Origin: an uncultured Eubacteriales bacterium
GTDB lineage: Bacteria; Bacillota; Clostridia; Lachnospirales; Lachnospiraceae
Direction of reading: 5' to 3'
Length of the DNA: 64,000 nt
NCBI GenBank assembly: GCA_900548855.1
Contig: URMF01000010.1
Coordinates: 1-64,000 of the forward strand
The notes below the pieces were generated by a model that worked only from the letters and a program-made list of their open reading frames with translations, was not told where the DNA came from and searched no databases. Positions 18,437-27,344 of this stretch are shown here, piece by piece (positions within the stretch are counted from its first letter, which is position 1; every line of letters begins with the position of its first letter). Both the position numbers and the translations under genes were made by a program.

Positions 18437-18485
18437 AAATCTACCCCGAAACTTTCCTCATTCACGAACTTTCGCTCTTATAATG

Positions 18486-18514
18486 ATTATAGCTTCCGGG
18501 GCAGTTATTATCAA
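18486..18514 (-). promoter_or_regulatory. Sigma-A-type promoter of the two-component operon
   Basis: Minus strand: -35 TTGATA (18509 to 18514), 17-base spacer, -10 TATAAT (18486 to 18491), about 50 bases before the response regulator ATG. The spacer and leader hold CCCCGGAAG and TTTCGGGG, which can pair. Confidence 0.65.
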
Positions 18515-18528
18515 CTTATTTAGTTATA

Positions 18529-20808
18529 TTAAAGATGCCATATATCTTCATTGTACTGTTGAATTGTTCTGTCTGATGAGAAAAATCCGGCATTTGCAAT
18601 ATTAACAAGCATTTTTTCTGCCCACGCATATCTGTCATCATAATCTGCGAGAGCCTTTTCTTTGGTTTCTATATAGCTTCGTAAGTCAAGCAATGCCATA
18701 AACCAGTCTTTTCCTACAATCTCATTATACAATCTGTTAAGACTATGTGAATCACCTGCCTGAAGCATAACATCCGATATTATAAAATCCACACATTTTT
18801 TTATAAGAGCATCTGTCTCATAAAGCTTCTTTGCGTTATAGTCACATTTTTCATAATGTGCAATAACTTCATCACTTGTTGCGCCAAATGTATATATATT
18901 ATCTTTACCTACAAGCTCTGCAATCTCAACATTAGCACCATCCATTGTTCCTAATGTCACAGCACCGTTAAGCATGAATTTCATGTTGCCTGTTCCTGAT
19001 GCTTCTTTAGATGCAAGCGATATCTGCTCTGATATATCACATGCAGGAATCAGCTTTTCTGCCAGTGTTACATTGTAGTTCTGGACAAGCACAACCTTAA
19101 GGTAAGGACTTACATCTTTATCGGCCTCAATAACCTTACTCAATGTAAGTATCAGATGAATTATATCCTTCGCAATTGTGTATGCAGGTGCAGCCTTTGC
19201 GCCAAAGATCACTGTAACAGGAGTCTTTGGAATGTTGCCTGCCTTGATGTCAAAATATTTATATATTATATACAGTGCATTCATCTGCTGTCTTTTATAC
19301 TCATGCAGTCGCTTTATCTGTATATCGTATATTGACTGTGGATTAATCTCTATTCCCTGTGTCTGCTTAAGGTATTCTGCAAGATTTCTCTTGTTGTCTG
19401 TCTTAATCTCAAGAAGATTATCGTAAACATTTTTATCACCGGCAAACTTTAAAAGGTCTTTTAACTTTTCTGCGTCATGTCTGTATTCACTTCCGATAAG
19501 TGTCTCAATGTATTTCGCAAGTCCATTATTACAGTGGATAAGCCACCTTCTGAATGTGATTCCGTTAGTTTTGTTATTGAACTTCTCTGGATATATCCTA
19601 TAGAAATTATTAAGCTCTGTATTCTCTAATATCTCAGTATGAAGCTTTGCTACTCCGTTGACGCTCATTCCATAATGAATATCGATGTGTGCCATGTGAA
19701 CGAGATTATTATCGTCAATTATATACACTGATTTATCTGTGTACTTCTTGCGCACTCTTCTGTCAAGTTCTTTTATAATCGGCATAAGCTGTGGCACAAC
19801 CCTGTTAAGATAGTCCACAGGCCATTTTTCAAGGGCTTCGGCAAGGATTGTGTGATTAGTATACGCACAGCTTTTTGATACAATATCAATTGCTTCATCC
19901 ATTGTTATCGGACTTCCATCTATATCTCCATTTTCTGTAAGAAGTCTTATAAGCTCCGGGATTACCATTGTCGGATGCGTATCGTTAATCTGGATTACTG
20001 CAAAGTCTGGCAAATTCTTAAATGTTTTTCCGGTGTTAATACATTTGTCCCTGCACTCGTCTAATATAAGCCTTGCTCCATTGCTTACCATGAAATACTG
20101 CTGATAGATTCTAAGAAGCCTTCCCTGTTCGTCACTGTCATCAGGATAAAGAAACAGTGTAAGGTTCTTGGCAATATCTGACTTATCAAAGTCTATGCTG
20201 TCACCTTTTACGATGCTCTCATCAACTGTCTCCACATCAAACAAATGAAGCTTATTCGTTCTCTTTTCTCCGTACACATTGATATCATACATTCTTGAAA
20301 CCACACTGATTTCTCCGAAATTGATAGTGTATGCCACATCTGTCGGAACAAGCCAGCTGTCCTTACCAATCCATGGATTAGGCACTTCCTTCTGCTTCCC
20401 ATTCTCAAACACCTGCTTAAAAAGTCCAAGATGATAATTAAGTCCGATTCCGTCACCATTAAGACCAAGGTTAGCAATTGAATCAAGGAAGCATGCTGCA
20501 AGTCTTCCAAGTCCGCCATTACCAAGTGACGGCTCTACTTCCAGTTCTTCAATATCTGAAAGATTTTTTCCTGCCTGTGTAAGTTCTTCCTTAACTTCAT
20601 CATAGATTCCTAAATTAATAAGATTATTGGATAAAAGCTTTCCTATAAGGAACTCTGCAGAAATGTAGTATACCTTTCTGCCATTGTCTTTCACTATTCT
20701 ATCACGTCCCTTTTGTGCAACCAGCTTCATAAGTGCATGAAAGCACTCCTCGTTGCTGCATAAGTGCAAGTCTTTTCCATATTCTTCCAAACATATAGTG
20801 TTAAGCAT
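18529..20808 (-). CDS. glgP: Glycogen/maltodextrin (alpha-glucan) phosphorylase
   Basis: A 759-residue enzyme that releases glucose 1-phosphate from alpha-1,4-glucans using phosphate and pyridoxal phosphate. The cofactor lysine lies in EASGTGNMKFMLNGAVTLGT near residue 600, and the N-terminal block EPSLGNGGLGRLAACFLDS is complete. Active-site word QINDTHPTMVIPEL is also present. The ATG at 20808 is preferred over one 15 bases upstream because GGAGG sits seven bases before it. It lies upstream of the YesN/YesM system and sugar importer and divergent from an AraC regulator, matching import and phosphorolysis of malto-oligosaccharides or turnover of glycogen. Confidence 0.93.
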   Translation of the reverse strand: MLNTICLEEYGKDLHLCSNEECFHALMKLVAQKGRDRIVKDNGRKVYYISAEFLIGKLLSNNLINLGIYDEVKEELTQAGKNLSDIEELEVEPSLGNGGLGRLAACFLDSIANLGLNGDGIGLNYHLGLFKQVFENGKQKEVPNPWIGKDSWLVPTDVAYTINFGEISVVSRMYDINVYGEKRTNKLHLFDVETVDESIVKGDSIDFDKSDIAKNLTLFLYPDDSDEQGRLLRIYQQYFMVSNGARLILDECRDKCINTGKTFKNLPDFAVIQINDTHPTMVIPELIRLLTENGDIDGSPITMDEAIDIVSKSCAYTNHTILAEALEKWPVDYLNRVVPQLMPIIKELDRRVRKKYTDKSVYIIDDNNLVHMAHIDIHYGMSVNGVAKLHTEILENTELNNFYRIYPEKFNNKTNGITFRRWLIHCNNGLAKYIETLIGSEYRHDAEKLKDLLKFAGDKNVYDNLLEIKTDNKRNLAEYLKQTQGIEINPQSIYDIQIKRLHEYKRQQMNALYIIYKYFDIKAGNIPKTPVTVIFGAKAAPAYTIAKDIIHLILTLSKVIEADKDVSPYLKVVLVQNYNVTLAEKLIPACDISEQISLASKEASGTGNMKFMLNGAVTLGTMDGANVEIAELVGKDNIYTFGATSDEVIAHYEKCDYNAKKLYETDALIKKCVDFIISDVMLQAGDSHSLNRLYNEIVGKDWFMALLDLRSYIETKEKALADYDDRYAWAEKMLVNIANAGFFSSDRTIQQYNEDIWHL

Positions 20809-20849
20809 ATCGTTGCCCTCCATTCTTGTATTTATATTTTATTATAGGG

Positions 20850-20878
20850 TTGCTGGAAAAATTCTCTTGCTTTATAAT
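20850..20878 (+). promoter_or_regulatory. Sigma-A-type promoter of the AraC regulator gene
   Basis: -35 TTGCTG (20850 to 20855), 17-base spacer, -10 TATAAT (20873 to 20878), 43 bases before the ATG at 20921. A TATAAT on the opposite strand near 20840 may serve the phosphorylase gene. Confidence 0.6.
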
Positions 20879-20920
20879 GGGATAAACTTGTACTATTCTA
20901 TCATATTTAAGGAGAACCTT

Positions 20921-21796
20921 ATGAATATAACAGATTACAGACCACTGAAAGAAACCAAATCTCATTTTGATTCAGATTTTTTATATAACACTTACCCATG
21001 CTCTATCCCGCTTGATTTTGCGGAAGTTCCGCTTCACTGGCATAATGAGATGGAGCTTATATACATCAAGAAGGGACGCATGATCGTAAGCGTTGACCTT
21101 GAGTATTCTGTTGTAAATGCTGGAGATATTGTTGTTGTCATGCCTGGACATATCCATTCTATCATCCAGAACGAAAGTGATTCATGCGAATACGAAAATA
21201 TTCTTTTTAATCTTGATATGCTTGTTAGCAGGCAGTGTGATTATGATACCGTAAGCTTTTTTAACGGAATTGCCGGCTTTAATGGGTATTGCCCTCCTGT
21301 TATCAGTAAAACTGCGCCACACTATTCTGATTTAATTCATTATATTGATGAAGCTGATAATATATGCAAGTATTTCCCTGACGGGTACAGGCTGAAAATC
21401 CGTGCATGTCTTTTCAATTTCTTTTTTGAGCTTAATGCACATTTTTACACGCATACGGATATGCCTGTACACTTGTCTGATGATAAGATGGATAAGCTGA
21501 AACTGGTACTTAATTATATTGAAAAGAACTTCGCGCATGCAATATCCATTGAAGAGATGGCGCAGTGGTGTCATTTCAGCCAGTCGCATTTTATGAAGTT
21601 TTTTAAGAACTGCACCGGCACATCTTTTATCACTTACTTAAACGACTACCGGCTTATTATTGCTGCAAGAATATTAAAAACCACAACCCAGCCGGTTATT
21701 ATAGTGGCTTCGGATTGTGGTTTTGATAATATATCTTACTTTAATAGAAAATTCAAAGAAAAATATGGTGTTTCTCCGAGGGAATTCAGGAAATAA
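20921..21796 (+). CDS. AraC family transcriptional regulator with cupin sensor
   Basis: A 291-residue regulator. The N-terminal part is an AraC_binding cupin (VPLHWHNEMELIYIKKGRM and GDIVVVMPGHIHSI with metal- or sugar-contact histidines), and the last ~100 residues hold two AraC helix-turn-helix motifs (MAQWCHFSQSHFMKFFKNCT and CGFDNISYFNRKFKEKYGVS). The start at 20921 is chosen because AAGGAGAACC precedes it; a longer frame starting at 20753 would run into the divergent phosphorylase gene and lacks a binding site. It is divergently oriented to the phosphorylase gene, a likely target. The inducer is probably a sugar, by family. Confidence 0.9.
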   Translation: MNITDYRPLKETKSHFDSDFLYNTYPCSIPLDFAEVPLHWHNEMELIYIKKGRMIVSVDLEYSVVNAGDIVVVMPGHIHSIIQNESDSCEYENILFNLDMLVSRQCDYDTVSFFNGIAGFNGYCPPVISKTAPHYSDLIHYIDEADNICKYFPDGYRLKIRACLFNFFFELNAHFYTHTDMPVHLSDDKMDKLKLVLNYIEKNFAHAISIEEMAQWCHFSQSHFMKFFKNCTGTSFITYLNDYRLIIAARILKTTTQPVIIVASDCGFDNISYFNRKFKEKYGVSPREFRK

Positions 21797-21803
21797 GGTG
21801 TTA

Positions 21804-22847
21804 TTAATATAATCTGTTTTTTACATATTCTTCAAATCTTGGCAGTGCCATTGCTATTTTTCCATACTGTCTTGTATCTATAACGCCCTTTCGCTTTAAA
21901 CGGTCACGGTACACAGAGAATAATTCTGGCTTCATGTCAAGCTTTTCACGAATATCTTTTACTGACTGATAACCGCTCTCAGATATAACGCTAAGTATTT
22001 CCTTATCTTTAGATGATAACTCTGCCCATATCTTACTGTATACATATTCATCTAAATACTGATCATACTCTGGCATAATATCTTCAAGTGTATGATCTTT
22101 TCTATTATCCCAGTAAAGATATCCAAGCACCTGAAACGCAAATGGATATCCTCTTGTAAGAAGTGTCATCTTGTCAGCCATTTCATCATTTATATCAAAT
22201 ATTCTCATGTAATGGCTTTTAATAGCTGTATAATTAAGCGGCTCTAATATAATCTTAGGTGCTCTGTATAAAAATGTAAGTGACTTTTCATTCTGTAAAT
22301 CATATATATTCTCATACAATCCTGTCATCAAAAGATATATAGGATATTCTTCTCTTAAAAATATCTGAAATGAACTTGCAAATATTTTAATATTCTCTGA
22401 ATTAATAACCTCATCAATTGTTATAAGCAACCTTTTCCCCAGACGTTTTATGTGAGAAAGCATTATCTCAATAACATTTTCAATATCAGTAACAGGAACA
22501 GCATTCTCTACTGTTACCCCCAGTCCAAATACTGAAAAGTCAAGCTTTGCTTTAACAAATACTGCATGCATTTCTGGAATTGCATATATCTTTGCTGCCA
22601 GACTCTGTAAAAGATCACGGTTAGGATTAAGCTCAACTACTATCCATTCATCTGACCGTTTTCGTATCTCTGACGCAATGTTAGTCATCATTACAGTTTT
22701 TCCTGAACCTCTTACTCCTGTAATCATATATATCTGATTAGGCGATTCTTCCGCTGTAAAATCTCCAATTATTCTCTCTGTCTGTGCAATTCTCGAAATA
22801 TACTGCACTGGTTTTTTCCCAAATGATAATGTAAACGGATTATTCAT
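21804..22847 (-). CDS. AAA+ ATPase with C-terminal winged helix (archaeal-ATPase/Orc-like)
   Basis: A 347-residue P-loop ATPase. Walker A is GVRGSGKTVMMTN near residue 44, Walker B is RLLITIDEV near 135 and sensor-1-like LLMTGLYENI follows. The C-terminal ~80 residues (SKDKEILSVISESGYQSVKDIREKL and onward, shown here in two words: SKDKEILSVISESGY and QSVKDIREKL) form a winged-helix. The layout resembles archaeal ATPases and Orc1/Cdc6-like proteins common in Clostridia; their substrate is generally unknown. It is a single gene, and its leader is a very regular decamer array at 22861 to 22958, a candidate binding site for this protein or another regulator. GGAGG precedes the ATG. Function not assigned. 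Confidence 0.75.
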   Translation of the reverse strand: MNNPFTLSFGKKPVQYISRIAQTERIIGDFTAEESPNQIYMITGVRGSGKTVMMTNIASEIRKRSDEWIVVELNPNRDLLQSLAAKIYAIPEMHAVFVKAKLDFSVFGLGVTVENAVPVTDIENVIEIMLSHIKRLGKRLLITIDEVINSENIKIFASSFQIFLREEYPIYLLMTGLYENIYDLQNEKSLTFLYRAPKIILEPLNYTAIKSHYMRIFDINDEMADKMTLLTRGYPFAFQVLGYLYWDNRKDHTLEDIMPEYDQYLDEYVYSKIWAELSSKDKEILSVISESGYQSVKDIREKLDMKPELFSVYRDRLKRKGVIDTRQYGKIAMALPRFEEYVKNRLY

Positions 22848-22860
22848 GCGCAGCCTCCTA

Positions 22861-22958
22861 TATAAGTTTATATAACCTTTTATAACTTTTTGTTTGTTTT
22901 ATAACTTTATATAAGTTTTTATAACTTTTTATTTATTATATAACCTTTTATAACTTTT
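22861..22958. repeat. Iteron-like decamer array upstream of the AAA+ ATPase gene
   Basis: Eight copies of a decamer TATAASYTTW on the plus strand begin at 22861, 22871, 22881, 22900, 22910, 22920, 22939 and 22949. Examples are TATAAGTTTA, TATAACCTTT, TATAACTTTA and TATAAGTTTT. Spacings are 10, 10, 19, 10, 10, 19 and 10, so copies sit on the same helix face, in triplets. The array ends 13 bases before the ATPase start codon. Confidence 0.85.
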
Positions 22959-22972
22959 ATCAATTGCAAAAT

Positions 22973-23018
22973 AAAAAATCCTGCTCTCTGGCAGCCCAAA
23001 CCACCTGAAAGCAGGATT
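22973..23018 (-). terminator. Rho-independent terminator after the zinc-ribbon DUF4234 gene
   Basis: Minus strand: AATCCTGCTTTC pairs with GAGAGCAGGATT across a loop of about 18 bases, followed by six T. It lies 22 bases after the stop of the gene ending at 23040. Confidence 0.75.
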
Positions 23019-23039
23019 AACATTTTAATTATTAACACA

Positions 23040-23708
23040 TTACATTAAGCCTTGTGCTCTGTTGTAAGCATTACATATCTTATTAGAATTCTTGATAAGA
23101 ATATGCATTGCAACAAATGGTCCAATTCCACAGATAAAAGCACCAAATATCTGCCATAAAAGAACAGTTGTACCATTCTCCTGGATTGAAAGTCCATAAC
23201 GAGGTCCGTTAGCTGCAAGTCTGTTACCAAGATTATAGTACCAGAACCACGCATATATGCCACATGTTATGAATGATAACAGGATAAATGCAACAAGCCC
23301 TGATGTATTCTCTCCATCTCCATCACATGCAATATTAACATCATGTGCCATCTTGTAAATGAAATAATAGCTGTATATTCCACATGTGATAATTGAAAGA
23401 ATTATGTATGAAGCAAGACCTCTGTCATCCTTTAATCTTGTACCTGAGTATGGTGGGATTGTGCCATTATTATAACCATTGCTGTAATTCTGATTAGCAT
23501 TGTAACCCTGATTATAATTCTGGTTATTGCTGTTCCCATTGAAACTCTGCTTTACTTCATCAAAAGCACTTCCTAACTCTTTCTCAACCTTATTGAATAC
23601 CTGACCTGCCTGACCAGCAATATCCTGCTCTGGTGAACAATTTGCTCCACAATATGGGCAGAACTTTGTTGAATCCGGAATCTGTTTTCCACATTTTGTA
23701 CAAAACAT
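23040..23708 (-). CDS. Zinc-ribbon plus DUF4234 membrane protein
   Basis: A 222-residue protein of unknown function. It begins with a zinc ribbon, CTKCGKQIPDSTKFCPYCGANC (cysteine pairs at residues 3/6 and 18/21), followed by a disordered Asn/Tyr/Gly-rich linker at residues 60 to 85. Two similar membrane hairpins of the DUF4234 type follow, each with an ITCGIY word (near 112 and 148), and a last membrane segment. The repeat of the hairpin suggests an internal duplication. The DUF2752 gene lies 16 bases upstream on the same strand. Such pairs are common in Lachnospiraceae, but no role has been established that I can name. Confidence 0.8.
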   Translation of the reverse strand: MFCTKCGKQIPDSTKFCPYCGANCSPEQDIAGQAGQVFNKVEKELGSAFDEVKQSFNGNSNNQNYNQGYNANQNYSNGYNNGTIPPYSGTRLKDDRGLASYIILSIITCGIYSYYFIYKMAHDVNIACDGDGENTSGLVAFILLSFITCGIYAWFWYYNLGNRLAANGPRYGLSIQENGTTVLLWQIFGAFICGIGPFVAMHILIKNSNKICNAYNRAQGLM

Positions 23709-23724
23709 ATTAATTCTCTCCCCT

Positions 23725-24150
23725 TCATAAATTTAGTTTCTGAATGATACGGAATAGGATATTGTTCTGAGGTTCAAAAACCACAATATCTCCGGTTCCA
23801 ATAAACATTCTATACAAGTAAACTATAACAAATGCCCCTGCTATTGTAAACATAAAAATTTTATAAAATTTAATATTTATTTTAGATTTAAGAAGCATAA
23901 CTATCACAACAACCGGTGGCAGGAAAAAAAGTGGATGATACATGAACGCATCATGAATATTAAAATGCAGTAAAGATATCCATGCCCTTGACATTCCACA
24001 GCCTGCACATGATATTCCTGTTATGTATTTTATAGGGCATGTAACCCCGAAGCTTTCTAGTATCACATACAGCACAACAACTGCCGCAACTGATGTTATC
24101 ACTTCTATTCTTCTATGCGATTTTCTTTTATATGTATTGCCTCCGCTCAT
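23725..24150 (-). CDS. DUF2752 membrane protein
   Basis: A 141-residue membrane protein with three membrane segments. The family signature ITGISCAGCGMSRAWISLLH near residue 42 is present, with the CPxxxxTGxxCxxCGxxRA-like arrangement (C at 36, then C, C). It precedes the zinc-ribbon DUF4234 gene by 16 bases, consistent with a two-gene unit. Function is unknown; small size and membrane nature suggest an accessory role in the envelope, which is only a guess. The next gene upstream, an AEC transporter, ends 24 bases away on the same strand. Confidence 0.8.
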   Translation of the reverse strand: MSGGNTYKRKSHRRIEVITSVAAVVVLYVILESFGVTCPIKYITGISCAGCGMSRAWISLLHFNIHDAFMYHPLFFLPPVVVIVMLLKSKINIKFYKIFMFTIAGAFVIVYLYRMFIGTGDIVVFEPQNNILFRIIQKLNL

Positions 24151-24174
24151 TATTCCCCCTGATAATGCTTTTTA

Positions 24175-25104
24175 TTACATTATAATCTCTCCTGCAAGCA
24201 ATGCAAGACAAGGAAGCGTAATTATACTAATCAATGTAGACAAAGTAACTGCACCAACTGCGAGCTTCTGGTCGTGACCGAACTTAATCGCAAAAAGTGT
24301 TGTAATAGCCGCACATGGGCATGCCTCAAGTATAATTGTAATAACAGCAACCATTCCACGGGCATGTATCAGATACATAACCATAGTACAGATTACCGGT
24401 ATAATAAACATCCTGAGAATAACCGTAAAATACACTCTTTTATCCTTTAAGATACTCAATAACGGGAACTGTGAAATAGTAATTCCTGTTATTATCATAG
24501 ACAACGGGGTATTCATGCCTCCTACAACATTAAATGTATCCTTTAAAACATCCGCAACCGGAATTCTTGCAAGGAATATGACAAGACCGACCGCAACCGA
24601 TATAATTGGTGGGCATGTAACAATCTTCTTTAAAAGTTCCTTGAAACTCATACTCTCTGAAACATACACAATTCCGACAGTCCATAAAAGAATATTGAAT
24701 ACAGTAACATATACGCTCGCATACAGTACACCTTCTGAACCATACATTGCCTGAATAAGTGGAAATCCCATATAAGCCGCATTAGAAAATGTAGTTGCAA
24801 ATCTCATAATGCCGCGCACTTCCTTTTTCATCAAAAATGTTATGCCAATCGATAAAGCCATTCCTATGCATATAGTAAGTATGCTGTAAAAAAGCATTCT
24901 GCCCATATTCTTAAGAATCTCGGCATTGTATCCTGACATGTAAGAATTAATAATCATAAATGGAACAACAAAATATATAAGAAGGTTAGAAAGCATCCCC
25001 TTTCCTTCTTCGTTAACCATCTTAATCTTTCCTATAACAACTCCACACAGTATAAGTATGAATAACTCAAATACCTGCTTCGCGGTAATAAGTGCTAAAT
25101 CCAT
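24175..25104 (-). CDS. AEC family transporter (auxin efflux carrier type permease)
   Basis: A 309-residue permease with about ten membrane segments in the usual two-times-five arrangement, with MNTPLSMIITGITISQFPL near residue 195 marking the second half. Relatives move malate, other carboxylates or unknown solutes. The ATG at 25104 is preferred because GGAGG lies ten bases upstream of it; a start 27 bases further up would have no binding site. It follows the terminator of the fatty acid operon and precedes the DUF2752 gene on the same strand. Substrate unknown. Confidence 0.88.
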   Translation of the reverse strand: MDLALITAKQVFELFILILCGVVIGKIKMVNEEGKGMLSNLLIYFVVPFMIINSYMSGYNAEILKNMGRMLFYSILTICIGMALSIGITFLMKKEVRGIMRFATTFSNAAYMGFPLIQAMYGSEGVLYASVYVTVFNILLWTVGIVYVSESMSFKELLKKIVTCPPIISVAVGLVIFLARIPVADVLKDTFNVVGGMNTPLSMIITGITISQFPLLSILKDKRVYFTVILRMFIIPVICTMVMYLIHARGMVAVITIILEACPCAAITTLFAIKFGHDQKLAVGAVTLSTLISIITLPCLALLAGEIIM

Positions 25105-25133
25105 AGCTCTCTTATCCTCCTTTTCATACACGC

Positions 25134-25178
25134 AAAAAACATGTTATATATTTCATCTTCTGAAATATATAACATGTT
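25134..25178 (-). terminator. Terminator of the fatty acid operon (18-bp perfect stem)
   Basis: AACATGTTATATATTTCA (25138 to 25155) and its exact reverse complement (25161 to 25178) flank a five-base loop. Read on the minus strand the stem is followed by six T (25139 to 25134). It lies 23 bases after the marR stop. The very AT-rich perfect palindrome could also be a regulator site for the AEC gene. Confidence 0.7.
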
Positions 25179-25200
25179 AATAGCAAAGTCAAGTAAAAAT

Positions 25201-25638
25201 CTAATACTTTATCTCTGGCATAAGCTCTGCACTTATTACATTAAGCATACGTTCCATTGTCTCTAACTCTTCTTTAGAAAATCTGTCCTCAATCCTGCCC
25301 ATTACAGTCTTAAGATATGTATTGCTGATATTATAATAATCTATATACTTCTGTGTTACCTCGAGATGATACTCTCTCTTGTCTTCCTCAGACTGTACTT
25401 TCTTTAAGTATCCCTTCTTAACAAGGTTATTAATCTTATACGCCGCGTTAGGAGATGATATATTTGCCATATCAGCAAACTGTGCCACAGTAGGTTTATC
25501 AAGTGCATATATTATCTCCATGCAGAAAGTTTCTACAGTTGTAAGAGATGTCTCCCTCTCCTGTAGCTTTTCAAACATTTTCTGATAAAAATGCATCTTA
25601 AACTTCGTATATACCTTACTAAAAGAATCCTGCAGCAC
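25201..25638 (-). CDS. MarR family regulator, probable FabT-like repressor of fatty acid genes
   Basis: A 145-residue winged-helix regulator. The DNA-binding region is PTVAQFADMANISSPNAAYK then INNLVKKGYLKKVQSEEDKR (wing), residues 53 to 95. It is the last gene of the fatty acid operon, 52 bases after fabZ, and starts with GTG after GGAGGT. FabT of streptococci is a MarR protein controlling the same gene set by binding TTTGA-type palindromes; a TTTGATATTCAAA palindrome lies at the operon promoter (34801 to 34813). Orthology to FabT is inferred from family and location, not proven. Position at the end rather than the front of the operon is unusual. Confidence 0.85.
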   Translation of the reverse strand: MLQDSFSKVYTKFKMHFYQKMFEKLQERETSLTTVETFCMEIIYALDKPTVAQFADMANISSPNAAYKINNLVKKGYLKKVQSEEDKREYHLEVTQKYIDYYNISNTYLKTVMGRIEDRFSKEELETMERMLNVISAELMPEIKY

Positions 25639-25689
25639 CTTACTTTACCTCCAAAGCTTTTTTAATTGTTTATTATTATAACAATAGCT

Positions 25690-26115
25690 CTATTCTATTG
25701 CAAATGTAAGTTCAGCTGACACTGCAAGTTTTCCGTCAACATAAGCTTCTGCCTTTCCTACTCCCACAGGACCTTTTCTTGCTATAATCTCGCATGACAA
25801 GGAAAGCACATCCCCAGGTGTGACCTGAGCCTTAAACTTAGCATTTTTAATTCCTGCAAAAAGTGCTATATGCCCCTTATTCTTTTCTTCCGACAACAAA
25901 GCGACTGCTCCAGTCTGCGCCAGTGCCTCAATAATAAGTACTCCCGGCATTACCTTCTTCTGTGGAAAATGTCCTACAAAATGCATTTCATTGGCAGATA
26001 CGCATTTAATACCACAAGCCTTCTTTCCAGGCTCACACTCCGTTATCCTGTCTACTAATAGAAATGGATATCTGTGTGGCAGAATCTGCTGTATTTCATC
26101 TGAATTAAGCTGCAT
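25690..26115 (-). CDS. fabZ: 3-hydroxyacyl-ACP dehydratase FabZ
   Basis: A 141-residue hot-dog-fold dehydratase that removes water from 3-hydroxyacyl-ACP in fatty acid elongation. HRYPFLLVDRI near residue 15 and the catalytic histidine and glutamate in HFPQKKVMPGVLIIEALAQT near residues 49 to 68 are intact. Length is normal. The gene sits two bases after fabF. No fabA, fabN or fabM is visible here, so how unsaturated fatty acids are made cannot be told. Confidence 0.95.
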   Translation of the reverse strand: MQLNSDEIQQILPHRYPFLLVDRITECEPGKKACGIKCVSANEMHFVGHFPQKKVMPGVLIIEALAQTGAVALLSEEKNKGHIALFAGIKNAKFKAQVTPGDVLSLSCEIIARKGPVGVGKAEAYVDGKLAVSAELTFAIE

Positions 26116-26117
26116 GA

Positions 26118-27344
26118 TTACACCACCTTTCTAAGCACGATGGACGCATTATGTCCACCAAAGCCAAGTGAATTAGACATAGCATAATCAACTCTTGACT
26201 CTCTTGCCTTATTTGGAACGATATCAAGATCACAGTCATCATCCGGCACCTGATAATTAATGGTTGGTGGAATTATATTATTCTTTACAGCAAGTGCCGA
26301 TATAATTGCCTCAACAGCACCACTTGCACCTAACATATGTCCTGTCATCGACTTTGTTGAGCTTACCGCAAGCTTGTACGCATGTTCTCCAAATGCCATC
26401 TTTATCGCATTAGTCTCTCCCTTATCATTAAGCTTTGTACTTGTCCCATGCGCATTAATATAATCAATATTCTCTGGTTTTATTCCTGCATCCTTAACAG
26501 CCTCAGTCATTGCCTGTGCCGCCATGCTTCCGTCTTCGAGAGGGGCTGTAACGTGGTTTGCATCACACCCATATCCTGCAATTTCACAGTATATCTTAGC
26601 GCCTCTTTTCAGTGCATGTTCATACTCTTCAAGAATAAGCACACCTGCTCCTTCTCCCATAACAAATCCGCTTCTTTCTTTATCAAACGGAATAGAAGCC
26701 CTGTTGACATCTTCTGCTTTGCTTAATGCATGCATTGATGTAAAACCACCAATTCCAAAATCAGTTATACAGCTTTCTGCACCTCCGCACACAATCACAT
26801 CCTGATATCCATCCCTGATCTGTCTTAATGCATCTCCAACAGCATTGGTTCCACTGGCACATGCAGTAACAACACATGTACACATTCCATGTAGTCCGAA
26901 TCTGATTGCAACATGTCCTGCCGCCATATTAGTTATCGACATTGGCACAAAATGTGGCGAAACTCTGTCATATCCTTTACTTTCGCCTCTTAAGCATTCT
27001 CTCTGTATAGTTGTAAGTCCGCCAATTCCACTTGATAATATAACACCACATCTTAATGTGTCTTCTTTGTCAAAATCTATAGCTGAATCCTTCACTGCTT
27101 CATCTGCAGCAGCAAGTGCATATATCGTGAAATCGTCCATTTTTCTTAATTCTGCTTTATCAACAATACTCTCTGCGTCAAAGCCTTTTACTTCACCAGC
27201 AAGCTTGACTGCACTGTTTTCTGTATTAAAATGTGTTATCTTACCAATACCACATTTACCAGCCTTTACAGCTTCCCACATATCATTAACATTGTTTCCG
27301 ACAGGAGTAACTGCTCCCATACCTGTTATTACAACTCTTCTCAT
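26118..27344 (-). CDS. fabF: 3-oxoacyl-ACP synthase II FabF
   Basis: A 408-residue condensing enzyme that extends acyl-ACP with malonyl-ACP. The catalytic triad is visible: cysteine in TACASGTNAVGDAL near 162, histidine in NAHGTSTKLND near 302, histidine in KSMTGHMLGASGAVE near 336. The ATG at 27344 is chosen because it overlaps the fabG stop (ATGA) and GGAGG precedes it; a start 24 bases upstream lies within fabG. Coupled translation with fabG is likely. Confidence 0.95.
   Translation of the reverse strand: MRRVVITGMGAVTPVGNNVNDMWEAVKAGKCGIGKITHFNTENSAVKLAGEVKGFDAESIVDKAELRKMDDFTIYALAAADEAVKDSAIDFDKEDTLRCGVILSSGIGGLTTIQRECLRGESKGYDRVSPHFVPMSITNMAAGHVAIRFGLHGMCTCVVTACASGTNAVGDALRQIRDGYQDVIVCGGAESCITDFGIGGFTSMHALSKAEDVNRASIPFDKERSGFVMGEGAGVLILEEYEHALKRGAKIYCEIAGYGCDANHVTAPLEDGSMAAQAMTEAVKDAGIKPENIDYINAHGTSTKLNDKGETNAIKMAFGEHAYKLAVSSTKSMTGHMLGASGAVEAIISALAVKNNIIPPTINYQVPDDDCDLDIVPNKARESRVDYAMSNSLGFGGHNASIVLRKVV

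Noticed and set aside
20753..20920. Longer N terminus for the AraC regulator
   Set aside because: It would overlap the divergent phosphorylase start; the ATG at 20921 has AAGGAG and a promoter at the right distance.
22861..22958. CRISPR array
   Set aside because: Decamer units with no unique spacers and no cas genes nearby; this is a tandem binding-site type array.
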